A stretch of 47,236 nt of DNA from Leptolinea sp964424035 (GTDB lineage Bacteria > Chloroflexota > Anaerolineae > Anaerolineales > Anaerolineaceae): positions 1 to 47,236 of the forward strand of contig CAYRHB010000010.1 in assembly GCA_964424035.1 (NCBI GenBank), given 5' to 3'. This document shows, piece after piece, positions 6,418 to 14,447 of this stretch. Each line of letters starts with the position of its first letter. Positions within the stretch are counted from its first letter, which is position 1. The notes under the pieces are model-generated. The model was not told where the DNA came from. It saw only the letters and a program-made list of their open reading frames with translations, and did no database searches. The translations under genes and the position numbers were made by a program.

Positions 6418-7914
6418 TCAGTCAATCCAATCAAATGAACGAGTAACAGCCTTCTTCCACCCGCCGTACAACCGGTCACGTTGGGTGGAAACCATGGCTG
6501 GTTTCCAGGTTTTATCTGCTGCCCACTTCTCACGTAATTCATCCTGTGACTTCCAGAAGCCAACTGCCAGACCGGCAGCGTACGCGGCTCCTAAAGAAGT
6601 CGTTTCGGTTATCCGGGGCCGGGTGACCGGGACATTTAGAATATCCGCCTGGAATTGCATCAACAGGTCATTCACTACCATACCACCATCCACTTTAAGA
6701 CTCTGCAGATCAATATCTGAATCTGAGCGCATGGCGTCAAGCACTTCCCTGGTTTGAAATGCCGTGGCTTCCAGGGCTGCTCTGGCAATATGACCTTTAT
6801 TGACAAAACGGGTTAAACCAACGATCACTCCACGGGCATCACTTCGCCAGTAAGGGGCAAATAATCCGGAAAAAGCAGGTACGATGTAAACCCCACCATT
6901 ATCTTCAACGCTGCACGCAAGCACTTCGATTTCGCTGGATGATTGGATTATGCCAATATTGTCCCGCAGCCACTGGACAAGCGCGCCAGAGATGGCGATG
7001 GACCCTTCGAGGCAAAACACCGGAGGTTGTCCTTCCAATTGATATCCAAATGTTGTAAGCAAGCCGTTCCGGCTTGGTATCGGCCCTGTTCCTGTATTGA
7101 GGAGCATGAAGCAGCCGGTTCCATAGGTATTCTTCGCTTCGCCCGGATTGAAGCAGGTTTGGCCGAACAGGGCTGCCTGTTGATCACCCAGGATGGATGC
7201 AATGGGAATCCCTTCCAAAATTCCATGTGCCTGGGCATAGACCTGAGAAGAAGGGCGGATATCCGGGAGAATTGCGGGAGGGATACCCATTAATTCTGTC
7301 AGTTCTTTATCCCAGCGGCTGTTTTTCAGGTCCATCAGCAGGGTGCGGGAGGCGTTGCTGCCGTCAGTGATATGAAGTCCGCCATTCTTGCCACCGGTCA
7401 GATTCCATACCAACCAGGTATCGATCGTCCCAACAAGTGCCCGATCCTGTTCAATGGCTTCGGCCACATGCGGAATATTTTCCATCAACCATTTGATTTT
7501 TGGACCGGAGAAATATGTGGCAAGGGGCAAACCCGTTTTTTCACGCAGCCGGTCTTGCCCGCCTTCTCGGGCGAAACTGGCGCAAATTTCGTCGGTACGT
7601 GTATCCTGCCAGACAATTGCCGGGTATAAAGGCTGACCGGTGGTTTTATCCCAGACTACAGTAGTTTCCCGCTGGTTTGTGATCCCTAGCGCGGCAATCT
7701 CTGATGGATGTATGCCGGATTTTTGTAACGCATTCAAGATCACTTCCTGAGTGCGAATCCAGATTTCCATCGGATCGTGTTCAACCCAACCTGATTGTGG
7801 ATAGAATTGTTGATGTTCCTTCTGGTCTACTGCGGCAATTTTTCCATCTTTATCAAAAATAATAAAGCGTGTGCTCGTGGTTCCCTGATCAATGGCAGCA
7901 ATATATTTCTGCAT
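6418..7914 (-). CDS. glpK: Glycerol kinase
   Basis: Phosphorylates glycerol with ATP to sn-glycerol 3-phosphate, the substrate of the next gene. The 498-residue length and motifs are those of GlpK in the FGGY family: start YIAAIDQGTTSTRFIIFD, then QKEHQQFYPQSGWVEHDP, GITNQRETTVVWDK, DQQAALFGQTCFNPGEAKNTYGTGCF, and the C-terminal SLKVDGGMVVNDLLMQFQAD and ETTSLGAAYAAGLAVG. It is followed 4 nt later by the glpA start. No glycerol facilitator gene is in the window. The Shine-Dalgarno site is weak (GGGA), and a TATAAT lies only 9 nt before the ATG. Confidence 0.96.
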   Translation of the reverse strand: MQKYIAAIDQGTTSTRFIIFDKDGKIAAVDQKEHQQFYPQSGWVEHDPMEIWIRTQEVILNALQKSGIHPSEIAALGITNQRETTVVWDKTTGQPLYPAIVWQDTRTDEICASFAREGGQDRLREKTGLPLATYFSGPKIKWLMENIPHVAEAIEQDRALVGTIDTWLVWNLTGGKNGGLHITDGSNASRTLLMDLKNSRWDKELTELMGIPPAILPDIRPSSQVYAQAHGILEGIPIASILGDQQAALFGQTCFNPGEAKNTYGTGCFMLLNTGTGPIPSRNGLLTTFGYQLEGQPPVFCLEGSIAISGALVQWLRDNIGIIQSSSEIEVLACSVEDNGGVYIVPAFSGLFAPYWRSDARGVIVGLTRFVNKGHIARAALEATAFQTREVLDAMRSDSDIDLQSLKVDGGMVVNDLLMQFQADILNVPVTRPRITETTSLGAAYAAGLAVGFWKSQDELREKWAADKTWKPAMVSTQRDRLYGGWKKAVTRSFDWID

Positions 7915-7923
7915 GTTAATCCC

Positions 7924-7929
7924 ATTATA
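7924..7929 (-). promoter_or_regulatory. TATAAT box 9 nt before glpK
   Basis: A perfect -10 hexamer on the minus strand in the 24-bp gap after the LCP-like gene. A start site 6-7 nt later would give a glpK mRNA with a leader of only 2-3 nt. No convincing -35 hexamer is seen, and the LCP-like gene upstream could also be the promoter-proximal gene. Confidence 0.35.
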
Positions 7930-7938
7930 AGATTGTGA

Positions 7939-9042
7939 TTATTCGCCTGTTCCACCAAGTGCGTTTGCTATGTTTGCCTGCAAGGATAACTGGTCGGACA
8001 TTGTAATGGTTCCATCTTCCACGAGGTTCAGACGACTGACAGGCATGGTGTAAAACCTTATCCGGACAGAGTCAATGGTATTGGTAAGGCAGATCAATTG
8101 CCGGATCTGTGTAAATGATAGACTACTGATAAAACCGTCTTCCCGTTGATTGATAAAGTTGGAAGCAAAACGGATCGGGTCTTCATTTTTTGCATACGTT
8201 CTGAACGCATTTATTACATCGTTCTGCCTTAATACGCGGTCCCATTCACTCCCTTTTTCCTGACTTTTCGCTACCATATAGCGTCGAATAAGATTGCCAT
8301 CAAGTTTTTGGGAACCGCGTGGAAAATCAAATTCATCCGTAACATACGTTGCGCTGACTTTTACATCCATTGATCCCATATCGTTGACAAAGTCCTCAAC
8401 GGCGGCTGTGTCAATAACCATATAGTGCGAAGCCAGAATTCCCAAATTTTCATTGATCATTTGCGCAATTCCGGTGGCAGCCAGAGAAACGGCATCCGCA
8501 TTGCTGCGTTCCACGTTATATATGATGTCGAACGCATCTGTGAGTGTTGCGCTTGTACGCCCGTAGGGTTGAAGATTGGCGCCGGGTAACACCAACTCGG
8601 GCGGTATTGCATAGACAATGATCCGCTCCCGGCTGAAATCGACCTGGATGACCCGGAATCCGATCGCTCCATCCATATCCAGATCCGGATTGGTCACATC
8701 TGTAAGGATCCCAAGAATGATATAAGACCCGGTTGTGCCACAAACCTCTTTCAGCGGTCCCGGAGTATCTGTTGGACCGGGTGTGTTAATTAATTCCGGT
8801 GATGGTAGAGGCACTTCGGGCGGAACCGGATTTTCAGGCGCCGGGACAGTGGCTGTCATAATCCGCATCGGAGTGGTTGTTCCCGGGGTACCTTCAACCG
8901 GTGTTAATGACATCATAGCCGCCAAAGTTGAAGGCGGCACATATGGCTGCCGGTAGAAAAGTTGAATCACAATAATCCCGATAACTGCACCCAGAACGAT
9001 CAGGATACCCAGAAGTATCAGGATTGCGGCTCTTCCCTTCAT
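7939..9042 (-). CDS. LytR-CpsA-Psr (LCP)-like cell-envelope protein
   Basis: A 367-residue protein with one N-terminal membrane helix (about 5-29), an extracellular proline/threonine-rich linker (about 35-95), and a C-terminal domain of LCP type. That domain has GFRVIQVDFSRERIIVYAIPPELVLPG, matching the 'D-x-x-x-x-x-x-x-x-S-I-P-R-D' region, then a TAAVEDFVNDMGSMDVKV segment, and later GNLIRRYMVAKSQEKGSEWDRVLRQNDVINAF, which corresponds to 'L-x-G-x-x-A-L-x-Y-x-R-x-R-x-x-x-x-x-D-x-x-R-x-x-R-Q'. LCP proteins attach glycopolymers to the cell wall, but this one is divergent and lacks several arginines. GGAG precedes the ATG. glpK follows 25 bp downstream. Confidence 0.7.
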   Translation of the reverse strand: MKGRAAILILLGILIVLGAVIGIIVIQLFYRQPYVPPSTLAAMMSLTPVEGTPGTTTPMRIMTATVPAPENPVPPEVPLPSPELINTPGPTDTPGPLKEVCGTTGSYIILGILTDVTNPDLDMDGAIGFRVIQVDFSRERIIVYAIPPELVLPGANLQPYGRTSATLTDAFDIIYNVERSNADAVSLAATGIAQMINENLGILASHYMVIDTAAVEDFVNDMGSMDVKVSATYVTDEFDFPRGSQKLDGNLIRRYMVAKSQEKGSEWDRVLRQNDVINAFRTYAKNEDPIRFASNFINQREDGFISSLSFTQIRQLICLTNTIDSVRIRFYTMPVSRLNLVEDGTITMSDQLSLQANIANALGGTGE

Positions 9043-9143
9043 TCCGTGTCACTCCACTTTTTGCTCATAGAAGGCATGGTGATGTACAGGTATTTTATAC
9101 CAGGAAATGAAATCCGGTTTATTGAATTACGAAATCCTGAAGA

Positions 9144-9788
9144 TCAATCAACCGGCTTAGTGAAGACCGCTGTTTCTTTTATTCCGTTTCCAAACCATGC
9201 AGATTCCCAACCTCGAAGCCCGGTTTCTACTCTCTCCCAATCATCATTTAATGGGCCTTCCTGGATGGAACGGGTATTGGGAGCTTTCGAATTGCAGGGA
9301 AGGTAGTGGTTGGCGTCATCAATAATTAACAAGCCGCCTTTTTTTAGAAGCGGTATGGTTCGTAGAACACAGGCTGGCCGAACAACTCCATCTACAAGGG
9401 CAAAATCCAGGCTGTCTTTGTCCAGGTCATTGGAAACATGTACATATGGTGATAGCACAGTCTCGTTCAGAGACAGTTTATCTTCCGGTTTCGGAAATTG
9501 GAAATATCTTACATTGGATAGACCTAAATGTTTTATCTCTTCATTCACCCGATTAAACCAATCTGGATTGTGTTCCACACTGGTCAGTTTCGCAACCCGG
9601 GCGGCAAACCAGGTTGTACTGCGACCGGACCCGTATTCCAAACCGATAAAATCCGGCTTCAATTTACCTGAGAGGAAGACTATAGCATCTGGTGTCAACC
9701 AGGGATGATCCGGATGGTTGGCTCTATAGATGCGATCAGCCAGACGATGGAAGATGTAAGCGGGTGTCAGATGAGCAAAAGAACGCAT
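9144..9788 (-). CDS. Class I SAM-dependent methyltransferase-like protein
   Basis: A 214-residue single-domain protein. FIGLEYGSGRSTTWFAARV at about 48-66 is the glycine-rich SAM-binding loop, followed by SVEHNPDW with the acidic residue that binds the SAM ribose. LDFALVDGVVRPACVL and KKGGLLIIDDANHY correspond to motifs IV to VI of Rossmann-fold methyltransferases. No target-recognition domain is visible, so the substrate is unknown. AGGA lies 6 nt before the ATG. It is 21 bp downstream of the SpoU methyltransferase gene and probably in one operon with it and the DUF692-like gene. Confidence 0.72.
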   Translation of the reverse strand: MRSFAHLTPAYIFHRLADRIYRANHPDHPWLTPDAIVFLSGKLKPDFIGLEYGSGRSTTWFAARVAKLTSVEHNPDWFNRVNEEIKHLGLSNVRYFQFPKPEDKLSLNETVLSPYVHVSNDLDKDSLDFALVDGVVRPACVLRTIPLLKKGGLLIIDDANHYLPCNSKAPNTRSIQEGPLNDDWERVETGLRGWESAWFGNGIKETAVFTKPVD

Positions 9789-9809
9789 ATTTAATCCTGG
9801 GTTTTAATG

Positions 9810-10508
9810 TTAGAGTTCCGATTCTACCGGATGTTGGTGAATAAAAAAATAGGCAGCTATACCAAATGAGACGGCCACATTTAACGATTGTTTAAACCCG
9901 GCCATGGGCAGATAAACGATGTGATCGGCCAATCTTTGTATGGCCGGATCAATCCCGTAAATTTCATTTCCTACCACAAGCACCGCTTTCCTGTTATCAG
10001 ACCAGTTGAATTGAAAAAGGTTTTTGGCATTCTGCGCAGTTTCAAGACAAATGATGGAAAATCCACTGTCTTTTAATTCCTTAATCAAAGAAATACCGTT
10101 ATTGTGGTGTGACCAGGACGTGTGTATTTCAGCTGTCAACGCGGTTTTTGCCAGTTTTGATTGTTCAGGAGTGGGGGAGATACCACAGAGGTAGGCATGT
10201 TCAAAACCGGCGCCATCCGCTGTTCGAAGGATTGATCCAACATTATAGGCAGACCGTAGATTATCCAGAAGAACAGAGATTCTGCCTGAACCGGGTATCT
10301 TCTGAGAGGGAAGGATGGATCCGGTTTTATAACTCTCTTTTTTTTCGACTGCAGTTTGGCACACAGGGCAGATCATCCGCTTCAGTTCTGGAGCCGGGAA
10401 TCGTAAATTGCATTCAGGTGCCACACACTGGTAAAACCAGTATTCTGTTTCACCTGTTCCTTCTCCACCAATAGGGTCGTTATCCGGATGAGTCTTATCC
10501 GTTGCCAT
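9810..10508 (-). CDS. SpoU/TrmH-family RNA 2'-O-methyltransferase with N-terminal zinc ribbon
   Basis: A SPOUT methyltransferase expected to methylate a ribose 2'-OH in rRNA or tRNA. Family motifs are SVLLDNLRSAYNVGSILRTA at about 78-97 (motif 1), VLVVGNEIYGID near 177 (motif 2) and YLPMAGFKQSLNVAVSFG near 198 (motif 3, the knot). The N-terminal extension has four cysteines (Cys28, Cys33, Cys47, Cys50) in a zinc-ribbon arrangement, an addition that may serve RNA binding. ATG at 10508 overlaps the end of the DUF692-like gene by 14 nt. A longer frame to 10676 only overlaps that gene and is rejected. The exact RNA target is unknown. Confidence 0.85.
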   Translation of the reverse strand: MATDKTHPDNDPIGGEGTGETEYWFYQCVAPECNLRFPAPELKRMICPVCQTAVEKKESYKTGSILPSQKIPGSGRISVLLDNLRSAYNVGSILRTADGAGFEHAYLCGISPTPEQSKLAKTALTAEIHTSWSHHNNGISLIKELKDSGFSIICLETAQNAKNLFQFNWSDNRKAVLVVGNEIYGIDPAIQRLADHIVYLPMAGFKQSLNVAVSFGIAAYFFIHQHPVESEL

Positions 10509-11292
10509 TATGAACCATTTGATGAAGCCGCGGAACTTGCTCCAGGAGTACATCGGATTCACTTCTCCAGATAAAAGGCGCCCCGGTTCCACCATATTCA
10601 AAAGCAATAATTTCGGGGGATTGCCAATCGCCAAATCGAATCCGATCAATGGCAGCTTCAAACATAGTCCAATCACGGTCCTGCATTTTCATGTGATCGT
10701 GGATTTCCCCGTTATGAAGCCCCAGTCCGGTAACATGGATTTCCTTGATACGTCTAACAGGAAATTCAGAGAAAAAGGAAATTGGATCGGTCTGTAATGA
10801 ATGGGCTGTTATGGCAGCGTGAGCAAGGTCTAGCAGCATCCCGCATCCTGTTTCAGCGACAAGCCTTTGGAAGAACGACGGTAAAGCAACAGGTTGTAGA
10901 TATTCTTTTCCGTTTTTTGTGAAAGGGACATTCTCTGTGATCACCCGGTCAGATCCATAGTGTTGGCAGATGTTTGTCACATCTTCAACAATTCCATCAA
11001 GGACTTTTTCCACTTGAACCTGATCGCAAGGATCGAGATCAGCCGGTGAGACAACATGAAGATTGACCATGGATGTTTCTGTTCTATTCAGGAAGTTATC
11101 AATTTCCTGCCAGTCCACGTCCAATAATTTGCCATTTCCTATATTCAAATTGAAGTGTACATAAACCGGAAGTATCTTGCTGGCATCCGCCACCATATCC
11201 TCCCAGTTGGGTGTTTTAAAAAGTTCAAAATTGATTTGACCGGATTGAAATAATTCAGCGGCCTGTGGTGAATAGTTGACTGCCAGTTTCAT
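10495..11292 (-). CDS. DUF692/MNIO-like TIM-barrel enzyme
   Basis: A 265-residue protein resembling xylose-isomerase-like TIM barrels, in particular DUF692 multinuclear iron oxygenases. Possible metal ligands occur in the expected order: His46 (VYVHFNL), His79 (VNLHVV), Glu120-Asn121 (ITENVP), Asp155 (GMLLDLAHAA), His186 (KEIHVTG), Asp199 with His198/His200 (IHDHM) and Glu232 (IAFEYGG). Known DUF692 enzymes MbnB and TglH use two or three irons to modify cysteine residues of peptides with the help of a partner protein. No partner or peptide precursor is seen here; instead the gene overlaps the SpoU methyltransferase gene. A sugar-phosphate isomerase-like activity is the alternative. Confidence 0.6.
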   Translation of the reverse strand: MKLAVNYSPQAAELFQSGQINFELFKTPNWEDMVADASKILPVYVHFNLNIGNGKLLDVDWQEIDNFLNRTETSMVNLHVVSPADLDPCDQVQVEKVLDGIVEDVTNICQHYGSDRVITENVPFTKNGKEYLQPVALPSFFQRLVAETGCGMLLDLAHAAITAHSLQTDPISFFSEFPVRRIKEIHVTGLGLHNGEIHDHMKMQDRDWTMFEAAIDRIRFGDWQSPEIIAFEYGGTGAPFIWRSESDVLLEQVPRLHQMVHNGNG

Positions 11293-11336
11293 CGCGTTGC
11301 GATTTTATCACCCAATGAGCTTATTGGGGTCGCATC

Positions 11337-11345
11337 TGGTACAAT
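11337..11345 (+). promoter_or_regulatory. Extended -10 promoter for the GT-C gene
   Basis: TGG-TACAAT fits the extended -10 form TGnTATAAT on the plus strand. Transcription would start near 11352, about 50 nt before the TTG at 11405. The inverted repeat CCCAAT/ATTGGG (11311-11316, 11323-11328) overlaps where a -35 or regulator would bind. This is the only candidate seen for the gene. Confidence 0.45.
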
Positions 11346-11357
11346 TGCCGGTGTTTT

Positions 11358-11380
11358 CCGGGGCAATACGCCCCGGTTTT
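11358..11380 (+). terminator. Terminator-like hairpin inside the leader of the GT-C gene
   Basis: CCGGGGC (11358-11364) and GCCCCGG (11370-11376) pair perfectly around a 5-nt loop and are followed by TTTTATT. This has the form of an intrinsic terminator, but no plus-strand gene lies upstream. It sits about 6 nt after the predicted transcription start and 14 nt before the GGAGGG of the next gene, so it may act as an attenuator or a 5' stabilising hairpin. Confidence 0.55.
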
Positions 11381-11404
11381 ATTGCATCGATTTCGGAGGG
11401 TTCA

Positions 11405-13096
11405 TTGCGTTCGAAGATATTGAGATCTCCATTTGAAGTTTTTCTTGTGGCTGTCATTTTGATAGTCCACATTTATATCTCATTGACTCCTGCCAATAGC
11501 CTGATGAACTGGTTCACGACGGATGATGCGTTCTATTACTTTAAGACGGCGCAAAATATTGGCCTGGGAAGGGATATTTCCTTTGATGGCATCAGCCGGA
11601 CAAATGGCTTTCATCCGCTTTGGATGATGATCTGTGTTCCTATTTTTTTACTGGCAAATGTCAACTTGGTGGTCCCGTTGAGGATCGTCATATTTCTTGC
11701 CGGATTGATGAATGCTGCGACTGTGGTGTTGATCTGGCGGCTATTTAATGAAAATAAGGCGGTCTTTGCCGGTGTGGTCGCGGCGTTGTTCTGGGCTTTT
11801 TCCATCCGGGTCCATACCATCACTGTCACTCTTGGAATGGAATCCACCGTTAATGCATTGACGGTGACGATATTGATTTATCTGGCATCCCGGTTGGACA
11901 TAAAGAAGGACGGGGGAACATTAACAGAACGCGACTTCCTGAATCTTGGCATTGCCGCCATTTTTACTTTTCTGAGTCGTATTGACAATGGATTTGTTGT
12001 TCTGGCTGTTTTGGTTTGGGCTCTGTTCAAACATTTCAATTCACTGGTTGTTCCAGGCGAATCACAGACGCAAAAGTGGTTGCGCCGGCTGAAGTTTGCC
12101 ATGTACCTGGGTTTGCCTGTGGGAATAACGGTAGGCGCATATCTGGGATTTAATAAATCCTATTTTGGGACTGAAATGCCGGTCAGTGGACAAATAAAGC
12201 GCTGGTGGGGAACGTTACCCAATACGGTTTACGGATTTCCTGTCGATAACTATAAGGTTTTTCTTACCCATCTGATCACTCCACAGGTCAATATCGGCCC
12301 GTTTGCCCTGGCTACACAAACGCCGCATGATATGGCAAATCTGATAGAAGGAATTTTCAAATTTAATGGAGACCAGAAAGCAATTCACCGCATTCTTGTC
12401 CTTGTAAATAGTATTGTTCTTATGGTGGTTTCCGGAATATTTATCAAAAGCAACTGGAAGAGATTTATTAAACTGGTTGACCGGTTTTATTTAATCCCCT
12501 TTTTCATTGGTTGTATGGCACAGATCACCAGCTATAAGTCAACGACTTATATTGAGACATTAACCTGGTATTGGATCAGTGAAATGGTTTTGATTGTCCT
12601 GGCAGGTGGTGTATTAATCGACTGCATAATTGAATGGCTGCGATCAAAAACCACGAACATACGTGTATATCAAGCGGGTGGGGTGATCATTGGCTTGATA
12701 CTGGTAGTTCCATTTGCCTCGTATATCCTGAATCTTTTTCCATATCAGGTGGCTCCAGAATTCGAAGAAGCATATCTTGGCGGCGCTCATGCCCTGGAAA
12801 CTTATACGGAACCGGGTTCCACGATTGGAACAACCGGGGGTGGGATTGTTGCCTATTTCATTAATGATAGGACCATCATCAATTTGGATGGATTGATCAA
12901 CAGTCCGGATTACTTCCAACGCATGAGACGGGGGAAGACCACGGAATACTTCAATCGTATCGGTTTGGATTATGTTTACGGCAACATCTATATGATCACA
13001 GAGAGTGATCCATACAAGCGCATGTTCTCTGACAGGGTAGAATTGATTGGGACTGTTGAGGGTGCCAGCCTGTTCCGGTATAAACAAACAAAATAA
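11405..13096 (+). CDS. GT-C fold membrane glycosyltransferase-like protein
   Basis: A 563-residue polytopic membrane protein with roughly ten helices and a soluble C-terminal domain. After the first helix the loop reads MNWFTTDDAFYYFKTAQNIG, then TNGFHPLW; the Asp-Asp pair in this first external loop is the hallmark of GT-C enzymes that use polyprenyl-phosphate sugars. The C-terminal domain (GTTGGGIVAYFINDRTIINLDGLINS) is common in such proteins. TTG at 11405 is the chosen start because GGAGGG ends 4 nt upstream; an ATG further up would place the start before the hairpin and would overlap the minus-strand gene. Sugar and acceptor are unknown; cell-surface glycan or protein glycosylation is likely. 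Confidence 0.75.
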   Translation: MRSKILRSPFEVFLVAVILIVHIYISLTPANSLMNWFTTDDAFYYFKTAQNIGLGRDISFDGISRTNGFHPLWMMICVPIFLLANVNLVVPLRIVIFLAGLMNAATVVLIWRLFNENKAVFAGVVAALFWAFSIRVHTITVTLGMESTVNALTVTILIYLASRLDIKKDGGTLTERDFLNLGIAAIFTFLSRIDNGFVVLAVLVWALFKHFNSLVVPGESQTQKWLRRLKFAMYLGLPVGITVGAYLGFNKSYFGTEMPVSGQIKRWWGTLPNTVYGFPVDNYKVFLTHLITPQVNIGPFALATQTPHDMANLIEGIFKFNGDQKAIHRILVLVNSIVLMVVSGIFIKSNWKRFIKLVDRFYLIPFFIGCMAQITSYKSTTYIETLTWYWISEMVLIVLAGGVLIDCIIEWLRSKTTNIRVYQAGGVIIGLILVVPFASYILNLFPYQVAPEFEEAYLGGAHALETYTEPGSTIGTTGGGIVAYFINDRTIINLDGLINSPDYFQRMRRGKTTEYFNRIGLDYVYGNIYMITESDPYKRMFSDRVELIGTVEGASLFRYKQTK

Positions 13097-13110
13097 CAAG
13101 AATTTATAAG

Positions 13111-13147
13111 AAAAGAACCGTGATTCAATTTGGTCACGGTTCTTTTT
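13111..13147. terminator. Bidirectional intrinsic terminator
   Basis: A perfect 13-bp stem (AAAAGAACCGTGA / TCACGGTTCTTTT) with a 10-nt loop, with A-rich and T-rich flanks on both sides. It separates the converging GT-C gene and the GT4 glycosyltransferase gene and should work on both strands. Confidence 0.93.
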
Positions 13148-13159
13148 GTATCCAGATTA

Positions 13160-14410
13160 TTAATTGACTGAGGGATATTTCTTTAGGGAAGTGGATCCAG
13201 GTCGTACTGCCAACCACTCGGTCTGTGGGTTAGGAAGACTTCGTCCTGCGACAAGTGCATAATACAGCATGCTATATGCAGCAATTGTGTTTTCAAGTGT
13301 GTGTGACTGTGCCAACAACAGGCTTTCATTCCCCATTGCCTGCCACTTATCAGATAATTCAAGAAGAAGGTCGATCTTTTCGGCTGCATCATGTGAACTT
13401 CCTGCGTGGAAAAGAAAACCGTTCTCACCGTTATGCACCAATTCGGGCAATGCACGAGCATCTGACAGCAATAAAGGTTTGGCGCATGCCATGGCTTCCA
13501 ATGATGCGATGGATAGCAGTTCGGCTTCGCTTGGCATCGTGAATACATCAATCGCGTTGATCAATGATGGCAAGTCTTCATTCGGTACAAACCCAAGAAA
13601 ATGGACCTGTTCCTCAAGATTCAGGTTTCGTACCATCTGTTCTAAATGTTTTTTATTTGATCCTTCACCGGCAATTACCAGTTGGATATCATTCTTTTTT
13701 CTTTCTTTAAGAGCCTGGATCAATATGTCAATTTTCTTTTCACTATCGACACGGCCAACAAAGAGAAATACCGGTTTTTCAAGATCAAGTCCGTACTTTT
13801 GGCGCCATTTTTTTCGATCAATGGCGGGATCCGGTTTGAAACGGTTTGTGTCTACTCCACACGAAATGGGGTAAACCGGTAATTTGATCTTTTGCTCACG
13901 CAGGATATCTGCTGCCGTACGGGATGGGGCCGTTGCAAAATCAAGCTGATTGAATGTGAACAACATCCATTTCCACATAATCTTGCTAAGAAGGTTTGCG
14001 AAATGAGCAGAACCAGGAATATACGGGGCGAGGTTGTCTGGAACAAAATGGTTTGTCCCCACGATGCGAATTCCCCGTTTTCTGGCTTCTGTCACAAATG
14101 TATTACTGATCGGGTAATGATCGTGAATATGAATAATATCGGGATTGAATTCATCCAGAATTGTCCGTACTTGAGGTCCGGGGAAAAATGTCATGGTCGT
14201 TTCAGAATGGATCCAGCTCAGGTCCACCGCCCGTATCTTTTGGACCAGAACGCCGTTCCGTTCAAAAATAGTCTCCTTGCCATCCAATGATGGGATGACA
14301 GCCAGCACGTGATTTCCCTGTGCGGCGAGGCCTTCAGCCAGATTTATTGTAAAGATTGATTGACCATTCCGAGATGGATAATATGTGCAGCCTGTAATCA
14401 GGATCCGCAT
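13160..14410 (-). CDS. GT4-family glycosyltransferase
   Basis: A 416-residue cytosolic or membrane-associated GT-B enzyme. The N-terminal domain starts MRILITGCTYYPSRNGQSIF with the glycine-rich loop. It has IIHIHDHYPIS near 92 and PISCGVDTNRFKP near 181 at the domain junction. The C-terminal nucleotide-sugar domain has VFLFVGRVDSEKKIDILIQAL and the EX7E motif (Glu297 to Glu305, in EAELLSIASLE). It most resembles mannosyl- or glucosyl-transferases acting on lipids such as phosphatidylinositol or diacylglycerol, but the acceptor cannot be fixed. It precedes a YdcF and a MFS gene; the DedA gene is 37 bp upstream, likely in one operon. Confidence 0.87.
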   Translation of the reverse strand: MRILITGCTYYPSRNGQSIFTINLAEGLAAQGNHVLAVIPSLDGKETIFERNGVLVQKIRAVDLSWIHSETTMTFFPGPQVRTILDEFNPDIIHIHDHYPISNTFVTEARKRGIRIVGTNHFVPDNLAPYIPGSAHFANLLSKIMWKWMLFTFNQLDFATAPSRTAADILREQKIKLPVYPISCGVDTNRFKPDPAIDRKKWRQKYGLDLEKPVFLFVGRVDSEKKIDILIQALKERKKNDIQLVIAGEGSNKKHLEQMVRNLNLEEQVHFLGFVPNEDLPSLINAIDVFTMPSEAELLSIASLEAMACAKPLLLSDARALPELVHNGENGFLFHAGSSHDAAEKIDLLLELSDKWQAMGNESLLLAQSHTLENTIAAYSMLYYALVAGRSLPNPQTEWLAVRPGSTSLKKYPSVN

Positions 14411-14447
14411 AGAGCCGTCCTATGATGATGTTTTTTCGATGAAGAAG

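Noticed and set aside
6414..6563. Longer N-terminus for glpA
   Set aside because: It would overlap glpK; the ATG at 6413 sits 10 residues before the FAD loop, which is normal for this family.
9043..9143. 12-codon frame before the LCP-like gene as a possible RiPP precursor
   Set aside because: No ribosome site and no cysteine, so it does not fit a substrate for a DUF692-type enzyme.
10509..10676. Longer N-terminus for the SpoU methyltransferase
   Set aside because: It would overlap the DUF692-like gene fully in this stretch; the zinc-ribbon domain begins after the ATG at 10508.
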